Shown here: positions 45,587 through 55,048 of the stretch, in pieces
How the letters are laid out: each line of letters opens with the position of its first letter
Numbering within the stretch: position 1 is the first letter of the stretch
Assembly (NCBI RefSeq): GCF_003268655.1
Contig: NZ_CP029642.1
Span: forward strand, 3,906,001 to 3,970,000
Direction: 5' to 3'
From: Arthrobacter dokdonellae
Lineage (GTDB): Bacteria > Actinomycetota > Actinomycetes > Actinomycetales > Micrococcaceae
Length of the DNA stretch: 64,000 nucleotides
The notes under the pieces: model-generated
Databases searched by the model: none
The model's input: the letters and a program-made list of their open reading frames with translations, nothing else
Told to the model about the DNA's origin: nothing
Program-made: the position numbers and the translations under genes

Positions 45587-47002
45587 CTAGTACTACAGTC
45601 GCGTTTGTGGGGTGTGGCCGCGGGCTTTGTAGTGGAATTGTTGGGCGTGGTATTGGTGTCGCCGTCGCCAGAGTGAGCAGCGGATTACGTGGTGTGGGTC
45701 CGGTTCCCGGTGCCAGATGATGCGGGTGATGAGGTGCCTGATTTCGGGCAGGGAGAGTCTTACCAGGTGCTCGGCGCCTGGCTGCGGGCCCCCTTTGTAG
45801 AGCGGATGACGCTCAGGAAGGCGTGGGCGAACATGGAGAGCGTGATGTGCCGGTACCAGCCGGTGTATTGGCGCACCTGGTAGTGGTCCAGGCCCGTTTC
45901 ACCCTTGGAGGTTTGGAAGGTTTCCTCGATGGCCCAGCGGGCCCCGGCGACCCGGGCCAACTCGGCCAGGGTGACGCGCTCGGGCGTAAAGCAGATGAAG
46001 TAGGCCAGGCCCGTGGGATCCTTGAGGGAGCGGCGGGCCAGCAGCCAGTGCTCGCCGGTTTCGGCGGGGCCGTTGATGCGGATCCTGGCCCAGGAATACA
46101 GCCGGTCGCCCTTGGTCCCGGCGCCGGCGGTGCGGGTGCGCCAGGCGCGCCTGTCCAGGGCGGCGAAGAGCTCATCGGCCCGGCCCTCCCCGCCCACCGA
46201 GCCACGGGCCCGGGCGATGGCGCGCTGGTTCATGGGCACGGCCATGACATAGTGCAGGCCCCGGTCTTCCAGACGGCGGCGCAGTCCGGCGTGCTGTCCG
46301 TAGACGGCGTCGCCGGTGGCCCATTCGGCCTCGATTCCGGCATCCAGGGCGCGTTCGATCATGTCGGCGGCCAGCACGGGCTTGGTCGCCATCACCCGGC
46401 CTTCCGGGATGCCGGCGCGCTTGCACCGGGCAGCGTCATCCATCCATGCCTTGGGCAGGTAGAGTTCCCCGTCCAGGAACGTCCGGCCCGCCGGTGTCGC
46501 ATAGGACAGGAACACCCCGATCTGGCAGTTCTCCACCCGACCCGCGGTGCCTGAGTACTGGCGGGCCACCCCTGCCGAAGCGGTCCCCTTCTTCAGGAAA
46601 CCGGTCTCGTCGATCGCCAGGATCCCCTTCGGGTCCCCCAGATGCTTTTTCACGTAACCGACCAAGGCGTCCCGGACCTTGTCCGGGTCCCAGTCCGTGG
46701 TCGAGAGCAGCCGCTGCATCCCATCCGGAGTGCCCTGTCCGGCACGCTCGGACAGGGTCCAGGAGTTCTTCCGCTCCTCATCCGACAGCAGGCCGCGGAT
46801 GTAGCTGACGGCGTTGTTCCGCGGCTCCGTCCGGGCGAACTCACCCCCGATCAGCTCCCGGATTTCCTCCAGGCCATCAGCCCATTCCTGTATCTCTGCC
46901 ACCCAAATATCATCGCCCACCCACCATGATTAACAGGATTCCGGGCCAAAGTCCGATTAAACCGCCGACACGGCCAGAAAATAAACGCGACTGTAGTACT
47001 AG
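45587..47002. mobile_element. Complete IS701-family insertion sequence with CTAG target duplication
   Basis: The element spans 45591-46998 (1408 bp). Ends TACTACAGTCGCGTTT and AAACGCGACTGTAGTA are perfect 16-bp inverted repeats. CTAG at 45587-45590 and 46999-47002 flanks it, matching the 4-bp YTAR target duplication of IS701; since CTAG is itself palindromic it could be read as extra repeat. It carries one intact transposase gene. Confidence 0.92.
45760..46920 (-). CDS. IS701-family transposase
   Basis: A 386-residue transposase with D104 (LAIDETGFLKKG), D204 (WATGDAVYG) and E332/E333 (RWAIEETFQTSKG, followed by GLDHYQVR) as the DDE core. Length is normal and no stop or frameshift is visible, so it is probably functional. 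GTG 46920 starts the frame. Confidence 0.95.
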   Translation of the reverse strand: MGDDIWVAEIQEWADGLEEIRELIGGEFARTEPRNNAVSYIRGLLSDEERKNSWTLSERAGQGTPDGMQRLLSTTDWDPDKVRDALVGYVKKHLGDPKGILAIDETGFLKKGTASAGVARQYSGTAGRVENCQIGVFLSYATPAGRTFLDGELYLPKAWMDDAARCKRAGIPEGRVMATKPVLAADMIERALDAGIEAEWATGDAVYGQHAGLRRRLEDRGLHYVMAVPMNQRAIARARGSVGGEGRADELFAALDRRAWRTRTAGAGTKGDRLYSWARIRINGPAETGEHWLLARRSLKDPTGLAYFICFTPERVTLAELARVAGARWAIEETFQTSKGETGLDHYQVRQYTGWYRHITLSMFAHAFLSVIRSTKGARSQAPSTW

Positions 47003-47383
47003 AGCAACCTTGACGGTTTCGCCACGGGATGGAAGCTCGCTGCAAGGGGCGTAACCGGAGAACATGACAGTACGTGGCTGTCCCCCAGACATGAACTGGA
47101 CATAGACCTCGCAGTGTTCCCCTTTGGCGTAGAACTGGTGGGTGCGCACTACGCTCGCCTCGGTGACCGGCCAGCTTTCGTGAAATGGTCTTGTCAGAAC
47201 CCAGAACCCTACGGCCCGGAGCAAAACCGTCAGGACTGCCACCACCCCGGCCACCCCATGTCGTCTCAGGTACCGTCTGCGCAGCCCTGATTCGGCCCAG
47301 GCCGGTTCGTCGCCAGAGGGACGGCGATTGGAAATAAGGCAGAAGTCCCTAGCCACCGGGAAGCTCTCGGGATTGCCGCTCAT
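46999..47383 (-). pseudogene. DUF3592-like membrane protein truncated by IS701
   Basis: The first ~128 residues of a protein with one membrane helix (HGVAGVVAVLTVLLRAVGFWVL) and a DUF3592-type beta domain (SWPVTEASVVRTHQFYAKGEHC, VYVQFMSGG, PSRGETVKVAL). The frame then runs into the insertion sequence, where a typical 'YDP..P' end should follow. ATG 47383 gives a reasonable start. The protein is probably inactive. Confidence 0.65.
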
Positions 47384-47744
47384 GAGGCCGCTACTAGTCC
47401 AACTCGGGAAGGCATGGGAGCAACGGCAAGCAGCGCGCTCTTCCGGGTGATGACCTCCGGATCGTGGCTGGATAAAAGAGCGCATCCGATAAATAGTTCG
47501 GTCATAGTTTTGAACGTACTGAATAACCCCGTGCCCCTGACATTATTCCGGACGGTTGTCGTCTCAGGACTCGCCCCACAGCCCGCCCGTCTGCATGAGG
47601 GGAACGATTAACGGGCGCGCCTTTGGGCGGGTTCAATGCGGAACGACTCAGGCGAACTATGGAGGGTGAAGCGCGAAAACAGACCGCAAGGCGACCGCGA
47701 TCCAACGAAGGTATCACTTCAGGCTCCGATCACCTTGCCTGCTT
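47384..47744. other. Gene-free stretch
   Basis: No gene with convincing start or family resemblance. Short minus-strand frames (for example 47502-47717) are Arg/Pro-rich and lack a ribosome binding site. Confidence 0.45.
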
Positions 47745-48230
47745 CTATCCAAGATTGGCCGTGCCGAGCGCTTCTCGTAGCTTGTTGCTGTAGATCGTGA
47801 CACTGCGGACCTCGGGCAAATTTGGAAGCAAGTACGTCAGGTCATAGCTTTGCGTTCCGGTGTGGGATTTCAGCGCTGCCACCTGAAGCGTGTTCGGGTT
47901 CTCAACGACGTTGTTACCGGACGCAGTGCGCGTCATGAATCCCGGGTTGAGGTCGATGTAGAGATCTTCACCGAGACCCGTGGAAAAATTCTTCAACGTC
48001 AGGACCAGGCTGCCCAGCTTCTCAGTGATGCTCACGGTCCCAGTCGTCGGTGCTCCTTGGGAGACAAACGTCCCGGAAAGTGCGCGCGATGCCGCCGGCT
48101 TCACAGCGGGCCCGGCAGCCGATTCAGCGGCAGTGGAAGCTGACCTGGATTGTTCGGGGGCTGCCGCTGTGCAGCCCGATACGGTTGAGGCAACGACGAC
48201 CCCCATGGCCAGAAGGTATGTGATTTTCAT
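47745..48230 (-). CDS. DM13-domain lipoprotein
   Basis: A 161-residue lipoprotein. The signal peptide ends in VSGC (C20). After an Ala/Ser linker, residues about 55-155 form a DM13 domain: SGTFVSQGAPTTGTVSI, LVLTLKNFSTGLGEDLYIDL and SYDLTYLLP. DM13 domains are proposed to take part in redox or electron transfer. ATG 48230 is chosen; ATG 48239 three codons upstream is possible. It faces away from the IS1380 remnant. Confidence 0.82.
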   Translation of the reverse strand: MKITYLLAMGVVVASTVSGCTAAAPEQSRSASTAAESAAGPAVKPAASRALSGTFVSQGAPTTGTVSITEKLGSLVLTLKNFSTGLGEDLYIDLNPGFMTRTASGNNVVENPNTLQVAALKSHTGTQSYDLTYLLPNLPEVRSVTIYSNKLREALGTANLG

Positions 48231-48344
48231 GGTCCCCATTTCCCACCCAGTTGAGATCGGGCGCGTGTGAGCAGTGCAATTGCATCCTATCCTCAAGGGA
48301 ATGCTTCAGGTCTGAAACTATACGGAGAGGGTGATTGTCCAGAC

Positions 48345-49223
48345 CGTATGTCGCTGAGCATCCCGACGGACGAGGGAGCGAATGCCGGGTTGAAGGTGGC
48401 CGCCCTGGTGGCCGGGATGGTCGCTGGCGCCGACAGCATTGATGACATGGCCCTGCTGCGTCACGGCGGGACGAAGAAGGTCTTCGCCGGCTGCTATGTC
48501 CCGTCAACGCTGGGCTCGTTCCTGCGCTCCTTCACGTTCGGACATGGGCGCCAGCTTGATGCTGTGGCCTCCCTGTCCCTGACCAGCCTGGCCCGGACAG
48601 CGCCCCTGTTCGGCACGCCCGATGGGGAAGACTTCGTGTTCGTTGATGTCGACGACACGATTGTTGACGTTCACGGCTACCAGAGGCAGGGCTCCGGCTA
48701 CGGCTACTCCGGGGTCCGCGGCCTGAACGCCCTGCTGGCGACCGCCTCGCGGGAGGACACGGCACCGGTGATCATCGCCCAACGCCTGCGCAAGGGCGCC
48801 GCGAACTCGGCCCGGGGCGCAAAGAAGTTCGTCACCGAAGCCTTGGGCACCCTCAAACGCACCGCAACACCCGGACCGGTGCTGTGTCGTTTTGATTCCG
48901 CCTACTACGGGTATCCGGCCGTGAGCGCAGCCCTGGCGGGCGGGGCCGAGGTCTCGGTCACGGTGCGCATGGATGCTGCCGTGAAACGCGCCATCACCGC
49001 CATCGACGCGGATGCGTGGACACCGATCAAGTACACCAACGCCGTGTACGACGAAGATGCCCAGGCCTGGATATCCGCCGCGGAGGTTGCCGAGGTCCCG
49101 TTCACCGCGTTCTCCTCCCGGAAAAAGGCCGAACGGATCACCGGGCGGCTGGTGGTGCGCCGCATCCCCGAGATGAACCCCAAAGCCGCCACCGGGCAGC
49201 CGTCGCTCTTTGACACCCACCGC
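48345..49223 (+). pseudogene. IS1380-family transposase fragment
   Basis: About 293 codons of an IS1380 transposase: LSIPTDEGANAGLKVAALVAG, DDMALLRHGG, STLGSFLRSFTFGH, the first Asp region FVFVDVDDTIVDVHGYQ, the second in LCRFDSAYYGYPAV and RRIPEMNP. The first ~40 residues and the C-terminal third are missing, and flanking sequence is unrelated. The frame is intact but the enzyme cannot be complete. Confidence 0.9.
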
Positions 49224-49268
49224 GTCCGGGCGGCTGCCGCGGCCGGGCCGCTTTACCGGCGCGGGCGG

Positions 49269-51425
49269 TCAATCGGCGATCGCCAGGTCCTTCCAGTTGC
49301 CCGCCAGTGTGACCCGGGCGCCCCACCGCCCCGGGTAGACGGGGTAATAGTAGCGGGTGCCGGTGGTGGCGTTCCGGGCGATCAGTCCCCTGCCGCCGGG
49401 ACCGGCAAATCCGGTGGCCGGGCTGAGGATGTCAAAGCCCTGCCACCCAGAGCCGATCACGCGGCGGGCTTCACTGATGATTGCGCCGGATCCATTGCCG
49501 CGGTACAGCAACATGGACCCGCTGGAACGCCGTACCATCAGGTCCGCCCTGCCATCGGCGTCGAAGTCGAACTGAGTGATCTTCAGGCCGGTCCAGCCCG
49601 TGCCGATCCGCACTGCCGTGTCAACCGTTGTCCCGCGGCGGTTGGCCCAGTAATACAGGCCCCCCGCGCTGTTGGTGCCGACCAGCCACGGGTAGCGCGC
49701 GGAGGTGGACCACTTGCCAACGGTGAGAGTGACGCCCTGCCAGCCCTGGGCTGCGATCACGGGGCCATACCCCAATCCCGTGGAGTTTCCCAGGTACACG
49801 CTCACCCGGCCGCTCTTCCACTGGACCAGCAGGTCGAGGATGCCGTCGCTGTTCCAGTCGGTGACGTGCATGTCGCGAATGCTGTAGAAGCCGGTTCCTA
49901 TTTTTCGCGCGGGTCCCGACTTCAGCCCGCCGGCGGCCGGCACATCAAAAAGTCGGCCCGAGGAGTCGGCATATACGGTGTCCGCCGCTGAGGTGATGGC
50001 ATGCACGGGGGGCGGCGTCGGCGACGGCGGCGGCGACGGCGTCGGCGACGGCGACGGCGGCGGCGGCGGCGTCGGCGACGGCGACGGCGGCGGCGACGGC
50101 GTCGGCGACGGCGGCGGCGGCGGCGTCGGCGACGGCGACGGCGACGGCGACGGCTGTGCCTGGGCGGCGAACGCAAGCACGCCGGAGGGCGTGCCCAGCC
50201 CGGTGGGTCCGTCGTACCCGGCGGCGCTGGAGCAAAGGTAGGCCACGGTGCAGCTGCCGTTGCTTCCCGTGGTGACATCGTTGAGCTGGGCGGCGTGGCT
50301 GTAGGGGAACTGTGCCGGGTATGAGCCGGCCGCCGGCGTCCCGGCCATGGCGTAGATGGCGGCGATCAGCGGCGCGGACGCGCTGGTCCCGCCCAGCACC
50401 ATCCACCCGTCGGCCGCGTCGTAAACGGCCACGCCGGTGGCCGGGTCCGCCACGGCCGCCACGTCGGTGACGGTACGGGTGGCGCAGCCGGTGTCCGACT
50501 GCCAGGCCGGCTTGGCCGCGCCGTAGGAGCAGCCGCTGCCGGTGCCGGACCAGGCGCTCTCCGACCAGCCCCGGGCGCTGCCGTCCCGGCTCAAGGTCGT
50601 CCCTCCCACGGCAGTGACGTAGGCGGAAGCGGCCGGGAAATCGGCCCCGTAGCCGTTGTCGCCGGCGCTGGCCGTGATGGCAACCCCGGGGTGGTTGTAG
50701 AAGCTGTCAAAGGAAGAGTCCGAGCTGCTGGACAGGATGCCGTAGCTGTTCGAGACGGCCACCGCGCCCTTGGACACGGCCGTGTTGACGGCCGCGCCCA
50801 GGTCGGCAACGGCGGCGGTGTCGGCTTCCACCAGGAGGATGCTGCACAGCGGGCAGGCCGCGGAGACCATGTCCAGGTCCAGGCTGATTTCCGTCGTCCA
50901 CCCCGGGTCCGCGGCAGGGTAGCCGGTGCCGCCGCGCTGGTCCACCTTGGCAAAGCACCCGCTGGCCGCTGTGCAGGCGGGGAGGCCGTACTTGGCCCGG
51001 TAGGCGGCGAGGTCGGCCTCAGCGGTGGGGTCGTCAAAGGCGTCCACGACGGCCACCGTCCTGCCTGTTCCCGCCGTCGCCGCCGGCAGCTTGTAGGCCG
51101 CCTGAAGGTCGGTGGGCGCGTATCCGAGAGGTACGGTGGTCGCCGTAGCGAGCGGCCCGCTGACGTCGAGGTCCCTGATGGAGCTGCAGCTGGCGCGACC
51201 CCGCGTTGCGGCCCCGCACACGTGCTGGTGCCTGTGCCCGGCCAGCGCTGACTTCACGTTGCGGTGGCTGTCCGGGTGGACGGCCACGGACGCCCCTGGG
51301 CTGGCCGGCGGAGATGGCGCGGCAACGGCGGCCGCACCGGAAAAGACGGTAAAGAGTACGAACGCAGTGATGACCGCGAAGGCATGGTGCAATTTTTTGC
51401 TCACCTGCGTACTTTGCCCCATCAT
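49269..51425 (-). CDS. Secreted S53 (sedolisin) peptidase with Pro/Ser linker and VCBS-like repeats
   Basis: A 718-residue exported protease. A signal peptide covers about residues 1-35. Residues about 95-425 are the peptidase with E179 and D183 (TTEISLDLD), oxyanion D256 (SAGDNG) and nucleophile S348 (GGTSAS), the Glu-Asp-Ser triad of S53; these enzymes are acid-stable and usually auto-activate. The N-terminal propeptide is much shorter than usual, so activation may differ. A Pro/Ser/Thr linker (about 428-480) leads to VCBS/FG-GAP-like repeats with calcium-type loops (DWNSDGILD, DFDADGRAD). The 3' end abuts the IS1380 remnant. ATG 51425 has a weak ribosome binding site. Confidence 0.88.
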   Translation of the reverse strand: MMGQSTQVSKKLHHAFAVITAFVLFTVFSGAAAVAAPSPPASPGASVAVHPDSHRNVKSALAGHRHQHVCGAATRGRASCSSIRDLDVSGPLATATTVPLGYAPTDLQAAYKLPAATAGTGRTVAVVDAFDDPTAEADLAAYRAKYGLPACTAASGCFAKVDQRGGTGYPAADPGWTTEISLDLDMVSAACPLCSILLVEADTAAVADLGAAVNTAVSKGAVAVSNSYGILSSSSDSSFDSFYNHPGVAITASAGDNGYGADFPAASAYVTAVGGTTLSRDGSARGWSESAWSGTGSGCSYGAAKPAWQSDTGCATRTVTDVAAVADPATGVAVYDAADGWMVLGGTSASAPLIAAIYAMAGTPAAGSYPAQFPYSHAAQLNDVTTGSNGSCTVAYLCSSAAGYDGPTGLGTPSGVLAFAAQAQPSPSPSPSPTPPPPPSPTPSPPPSPSPTPPPPPSPSPTPSPPPSPTPPPVHAITSAADTVYADSSGRLFDVPAAGGLKSGPARKIGTGFYSIRDMHVTDWNSDGILDLLVQWKSGRVSVYLGNSTGLGYGPVIAAQGWQGVTLTVGKWSTSARYPWLVGTNSAGGLYYWANRRGTTVDTAVRIGTGWTGLKITQFDFDADGRADLMVRRSSGSMLLYRGNGSGAIISEARRVIGSGWQGFDILSPATGFAGPGGRGLIARNATTGTRYYYPVYPGRWGARVTLAGNWKDLAIAD
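49990..50155. repeat. Low-complexity GGCGAC/GGCGTC repeat encoding the protease linker
   Basis: About 165 bases of near-pure GGC, GAC and GTC triplets encode the Pro/Ser/Thr linker on the minus strand. The opposite frames give meaningless poly-Arg and poly-Gly shadows. Such tracts vary in length by slippage. Confidence 0.9.
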
Positions 51426-51558
51426 GCGTGCTCGGCGCGCATCGGCACCTTCTGTTACGTCGGTGCGCCAACCTCCGCCCGGTCAAGCCATGGCACTGGC
51501 GCCTGCCGGGCTCCGGCGGCTCTGGACGGGACGGGCATTGCTGGCCGACACTTGATGT

Positions 51559-52419
51559 GTGCCAGAGCTCCCGGAAATCCATGCTCTCGCCGGGGATCTT
51601 GATGCCCGAATCCGCGGCAAGACCGTGGTGCGCCTGGACGTGCATTCCATATCCGCATTGAAGACCTACGATCCACCGGCCTCCGTGCTGGCAGGCCAGA
51701 TTGTGCGCGCCGTGGGACGGCATGGGAAGTTCCTCGACCTCGCCGCGGGTGACGTCCACGTCGTCGTCCATCTGGCAAGGGCGGGGTGGATCCGCTGGCG
51801 TGAGAGCATACCCGCAGCGGCGGGCCTACCCGGCAAGGGTCCACTCGCGGCACGGCTGGTGTTCAGCGACAAATCGGGCCTGGACATTACGGAGGCTGGC
51901 ACCAGGAAGCGCGTGGCCGTCTACGTGGTCCCGGAACCGGGCAGTGTGCCGGGAATCGCGCAGCTTGGGCCGGATCCCCTGGGCAAGGACTTTACCGAGC
52001 TGTTGTTTCTTGAGATTCTGCGGACGGCGGGACGGTCCGAGATCAAGGGAGTGCTGCGCCAACAGTCGATCATCGCCGGCAGTGGCAATGCCTATTCGGA
52101 CGAAATCCTCCATGCGGCACGGATGTCGCCGTTCAAGCCGGCGGCCATGGATGCAGCGGAGGGCAGGCGACTGTTCGACGCGTTGCAGACCACCCTGGCG
52201 GAAGCCGTCGCCCGATTGGACGGCCTCCCGGCCACCGCACTGAAGGACGGGAAGAAATCCCACCTAAGCGTGCATGGCCGGGCCGGCGAGCCCTGTCCGG
52301 TCTGCGGCGATGTCATTCGCCAGGTCAACTTTGCCGACTCCAGCCTGCAGTACTGCCCCACCTGCCAGACCAAGGGAAAACGCCTGGCGGACCGGCGGTT
52401 GTCGAAGCTGCTGAAGTAG
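51559..52419 (+). CDS. Fpg/Nei-family DNA glycosylase
   Basis: A 286-residue base-excision repair enzyme. The N-terminus is PELPEIH with the catalytic Pro (P2 after Met removal) and Glu3. The helix-two-turn-helix IAGSGNAYSDEILHAAR and the zinc finger CPVC...CPTC at the C-terminus are intact. It removes oxidised bases and nicks the abasic site. The start must be GTG 51559 because Pro2 is catalytic. GACACT 6 nt upstream suggests a leaderless mRNA. Confidence 0.93.
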   Translation: MPELPEIHALAGDLDARIRGKTVVRLDVHSISALKTYDPPASVLAGQIVRAVGRHGKFLDLAAGDVHVVVHLARAGWIRWRESIPAAAGLPGKGPLAARLVFSDKSGLDITEAGTRKRVAVYVVPEPGSVPGIAQLGPDPLGKDFTELLFLEILRTAGRSEIKGVLRQQSIIAGSGNAYSDEILHAARMSPFKPAAMDAAEGRRLFDALQTTLAEAVARLDGLPATALKDGKKSHLSVHGRAGEPCPVCGDVIRQVNFADSSLQYCPTCQTKGKRLADRRLSKLLK

Positions 52420-52485
52420 GCCCGTGCAGCGGGCTGGCGGCAGGCGGCATCTAGTGCGCCCGGAAGCAACCCGAGCGTCCCAAAA

Positions 52486-54072
52486 TTACGCCTGGCGGAC
52501 GGCGAGTTCACCGGGCACGTCTGCATTGAAGACCAGGCGGCGGGTGGCGATCTTGTCGGTGAAGAAGCGGTCGTGGCTGACCACCAGGACGGCGCCGGGA
52601 AAGTGCAGCAGTGCCCGTTCCATGACCTGCGTGCTGGAAAGGTCCAGGTGGTTGGTGGGTTCGTCGAGGACCAGCACGGAGGCGCCGGAGAGGAGGCACT
52701 GGGCCATGGCCACACGGGCCTGCTGGCCGCCGGAGAGCTGGCCGATACGCTGTTTTAGCTCCGCCTCGGAGAATTGGAACATGGCCAGGAACCGGTTGAC
52801 GGACTTCTTGGTGGCGGTCAGGGCCAGGCTGTCCGGCATGGCGTTGACGGCATGCGTGACCGTGTCCTCGGGGTCCAGCGCGTTCAGGACCTGGTTGTAC
52901 GAGACGGGGCCGCCACCCTTCGCCCAGGTGACGCTGCCGGCATCAGCCGGCTCCTCCCCCATCAGCACGCGCAGCAGCGTTGACTTGCCGGAGCCGTTGG
53001 CGCCCACGACGGCAAGGCGGTTCCCGCGGCGGATTTCGAAGCTGACGTCGCTGAACAGGGTCCGTTCCCCATAGGACTTGGCCAGCGACTCCACGCGGCA
53101 CAGGACGTCCTTGACATGCAGGCCGGCGTAAATTTCGGTGATGATCTTATCCACCGGCCGCGGCGCGCGCTGCTTTTTGATCTTGGACAGCTTGGAGTCC
53201 AGCCCCCTGGAGGCGGCCTTCGCGGCCGCACGACGGTCCGAGATCCCCTCGGCCTCAAAGGCCAGCAGTTCCGACTCGTGCACAAACTGGCTCTCCAGCG
53301 TCTTGAGCCGGAACTGCTTGGCTACCACGTAGTCGGCAAAGTTGCCGGGGTATTCGTGCAGGTGGAAGTTCTCCACCTCGATGATGCGGGTGACTACCGA
53401 GTCCAGGAACTTCCTGTCGTGGGAGACGATGACGGCCGCGCCCTGAAAGTTCTTGAACCATCCTTCCAGCCATTCGACGCCGGCCACGTCCAGGTAGTTG
53501 GTGGGCTCGTCCAGCAGCAGCACGTCGGGCGCTTCCAGCAGGATCTTGGCCAAGGCCGCCCGGTTGCGCCAGCCGCCGGAGAGGTCGTCGATGGGGCAGG
53601 TGCGGTGGGCCTCGCTGAACCCGAGGGTGGTCAGCACCTTGTCGATGCTGCGCTGGTAGTCCCAGCCGTCCAGCCGGTCCATGTCGGCGAACAGCGCCGA
53701 CTGGCGGTGGATCAGCCGGTCCAGCTCGGCCTCGCCGGGACCGTCCGCGAGCGCGGCGTCAATGCCGGCCAGCTCGTCCTCGACGTCCTTGACGTGGGCA
53801 AACACGTCCTCCAGGACCTCGAGGATGGTGGACGCGCCGTTGAGTTCGGAGAACTGGGAAAAGTAGCCGATGCGCGTGCCCAGTTCGACGGCGACGGTGC
53901 CGGCGTCCGGCTGCACCTGGTCCAGCACCAGCTTCAGCAGCGTGGACTTGCCCGAGCCGTTGCGGCCGATCAGCCCCACCCGGTCACCGGCGTCGAGCTT
54001 GAAAAAGGCCTCCCGCAGCACCTGCACCCGGTCGAAGCGGACGGAGACGTCGTTGAGGCGGATCAAGCTCAT
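52486..54072 (-). CDS. ABC-F family ATPase
   Basis: A 528-residue soluble protein with two ABC cassettes: Walker A GRNGSGKST (about 35) and GANGSGKST (about 370); signatures LSGGW and LSGGQ; Walker B LLLDEPTNYLD and LVLDEPTNHLD. A charged linker joins them. ABC-F proteins act on the ribosome (translation factors or antibiotic target protection) rather than in transport. The first signature LSGGW is slightly unusual. AAGGA 8 nt upstream supports ATG 54072. Confidence 0.92.
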   Translation of the reverse strand: MSLIRLNDVSVRFDRVQVLREAFFKLDAGDRVGLIGRNGSGKSTLLKLVLDQVQPDAGTVAVELGTRIGYFSQFSELNGASTILEVLEDVFAHVKDVEDELAGIDAALADGPGEAELDRLIHRQSALFADMDRLDGWDYQRSIDKVLTTLGFSEAHRTCPIDDLSGGWRNRAALAKILLEAPDVLLLDEPTNYLDVAGVEWLEGWFKNFQGAAVIVSHDRKFLDSVVTRIIEVENFHLHEYPGNFADYVVAKQFRLKTLESQFVHESELLAFEAEGISDRRAAAKAASRGLDSKLSKIKKQRAPRPVDKIITEIYAGLHVKDVLCRVESLAKSYGERTLFSDVSFEIRRGNRLAVVGANGSGKSTLLRVLMGEEPADAGSVTWAKGGGPVSYNQVLNALDPEDTVTHAVNAMPDSLALTATKKSVNRFLAMFQFSEAELKQRIGQLSGGQQARVAMAQCLLSGASVLVLDEPTNHLDLSSTQVMERALLHFPGAVLVVSHDRFFTDKIATRRLVFNADVPGELAVRQA

Positions 54073-54264
54073 GGGTGTGGTCCTTGCATGCGGGTTGGTG
54101 GCGGGCCCTGAACGAACACCCGCCCCCACTTTACCCCGGACGCCCTCCGCAGACCGCGCTTCTTCGACGCCTACCGGGCCTACGCTCGTCGGGTGGATTC
54201 TCATTCTGGTTCCATCCGGCAGGCGAGCCGGGCGCCCAAGCCGCCTCCCGGCGTCGCACGTCCC

Positions 54265-54642
54265 TCAGCCGTTGGGCCTGCCGGGGATGTACTGCAGCGT
54301 CCACTTGTTGCCGTCGGGGTCGGCGAAGTTCACAAAGTGGCCCCACGGCTGGACGTCGACGTCGCTGACGTCCACGCCGTTGGCCTTGAGCTGATCGTGG
54401 GCGGCCTGGATGTCGGCGACCACGATCTGCATGCTCGGCGCCGTGCCGGGAGGGGCGTCCGTGAGGCCCTCGCCGATGCAGATGGAGCAGGCTGAGCCCG
54501 GCGGGGTCAGCTGCACGAAGCGGATCCCGCCGCCGGGCCGCTCGTCAAAGTCGGCGTTGAAGCCCACCTTGTTCACGTAAAAATCCTTGGCCCGGTCCAC
54601 GTCGGAGACGGGCACAAATATGAGTTCCAATTTCCAGTCCAT
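54265..54642 (-). CDS. VOC-family (glyoxalase/bleomycin-resistance-like) protein
   Basis: A 125-residue single-fold protein: ELIFVPVSDVDRAKDFYVNKVGF at the N-terminus, FVQLTPPGS, and PWGHFVNFADPDGNKWTLQ at the C-terminus, the classic VOC pattern. Metal residues are not all obvious. ATG 54642 is 6 nt after TAGCGT, so a leaderless mRNA is likely. Substrate unknown. Confidence 0.9.
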   Translation of the reverse strand: MDWKLELIFVPVSDVDRAKDFYVNKVGFNADFDERPGGGIRFVQLTPPGSACSICIGEGLTDAPPGTAPSMQIVVADIQAAHDQLKANGVDVSDVDVQPWGHFVNFADPDGNKWTLQYIPGRPNG

Positions 54643-54654
54643 GGGTTCACGCTA
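54640..54654 (-). promoter_or_regulatory. Leaderless-type -10 box of the VOC gene
   Basis: On the minus strand TAGCGT (54649-54654), 6 nt, then ATG 54642. Confidence 0.5.
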
Positions 54655-54702
54655 CTGGAGGCGCGGCCCGCTGGATAGTGTCCGGCGGGGCATGGACGCG
54701 GA

Positions 54703-54748
54703 AAACCAAGGGCCCCGCCCCCCGCCTTTCGGCGGGAGGCAGGGCCCC
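54703..54748 (-). terminator. Strong intrinsic terminator of the CsbD gene
   Basis: On the minus strand GGGGCCCTGCCTCCCGCC pairs with GGCGGGGGGCGGGGCCC around a GAAA loop and is followed by TTGGTTTTCC. It is the best-formed terminator in the window. Confidence 0.85.
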
Positions 54749-54765
54749 GGTGTGCGGCGCTGGCA

Positions 54766-54951
54766 CTATTTGTCGAAGACGTCCTTGGCGGCGTCCTTGA
54801 GGTGTTCGCCAGCCTGCTTCGTCTTCGCGGCGGCCTGGTCCGCGGCGCCTTCCGCCTGAAGCTTTTCGTTGTCGGTGGCGTCTCCCAGGCCTTCCTTTGC
54901 CTTGCCGGAAGCTTCCTGGGCCTTGTTGCTGATCTTATCTCCGAGACCCAT
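54766..54951 (-). CDS. CsbD-family stress protein
   Basis: A 61-residue, Lys/Glu/Ala-rich helical protein: GLGDKISNKAQEASGKAKE and GDATDNEKLQAEG are the CsbD signature. CsbD proteins are abundant stress-induced proteins of unknown action. AAGGAGG precedes ATG 54951, and the strong terminator follows. Confidence 0.92.
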   Translation of the reverse strand: MGLGDKISNKAQEASGKAKEGLGDATDNEKLQAEGAADQAAAKTKQAGEHLKDAAKDVFDK

Positions 54952-55048
54952 GGGGCCCTCCTTAATCTCAATCCAACAGTTGCGCCTTCGACACTACGAA
55001 GGATTTCTGGACGTTTCCTGGGAGGACGGAAAAGGTCCGGGCGGGGCG

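Noticed and set aside
49990..50155. Repetitive tract that could suggest a repeat array or poly-Arg gene
   Set aside because: It is triplet low-complexity coding DNA for the protease linker, not spaced repeats as in CRISPR.
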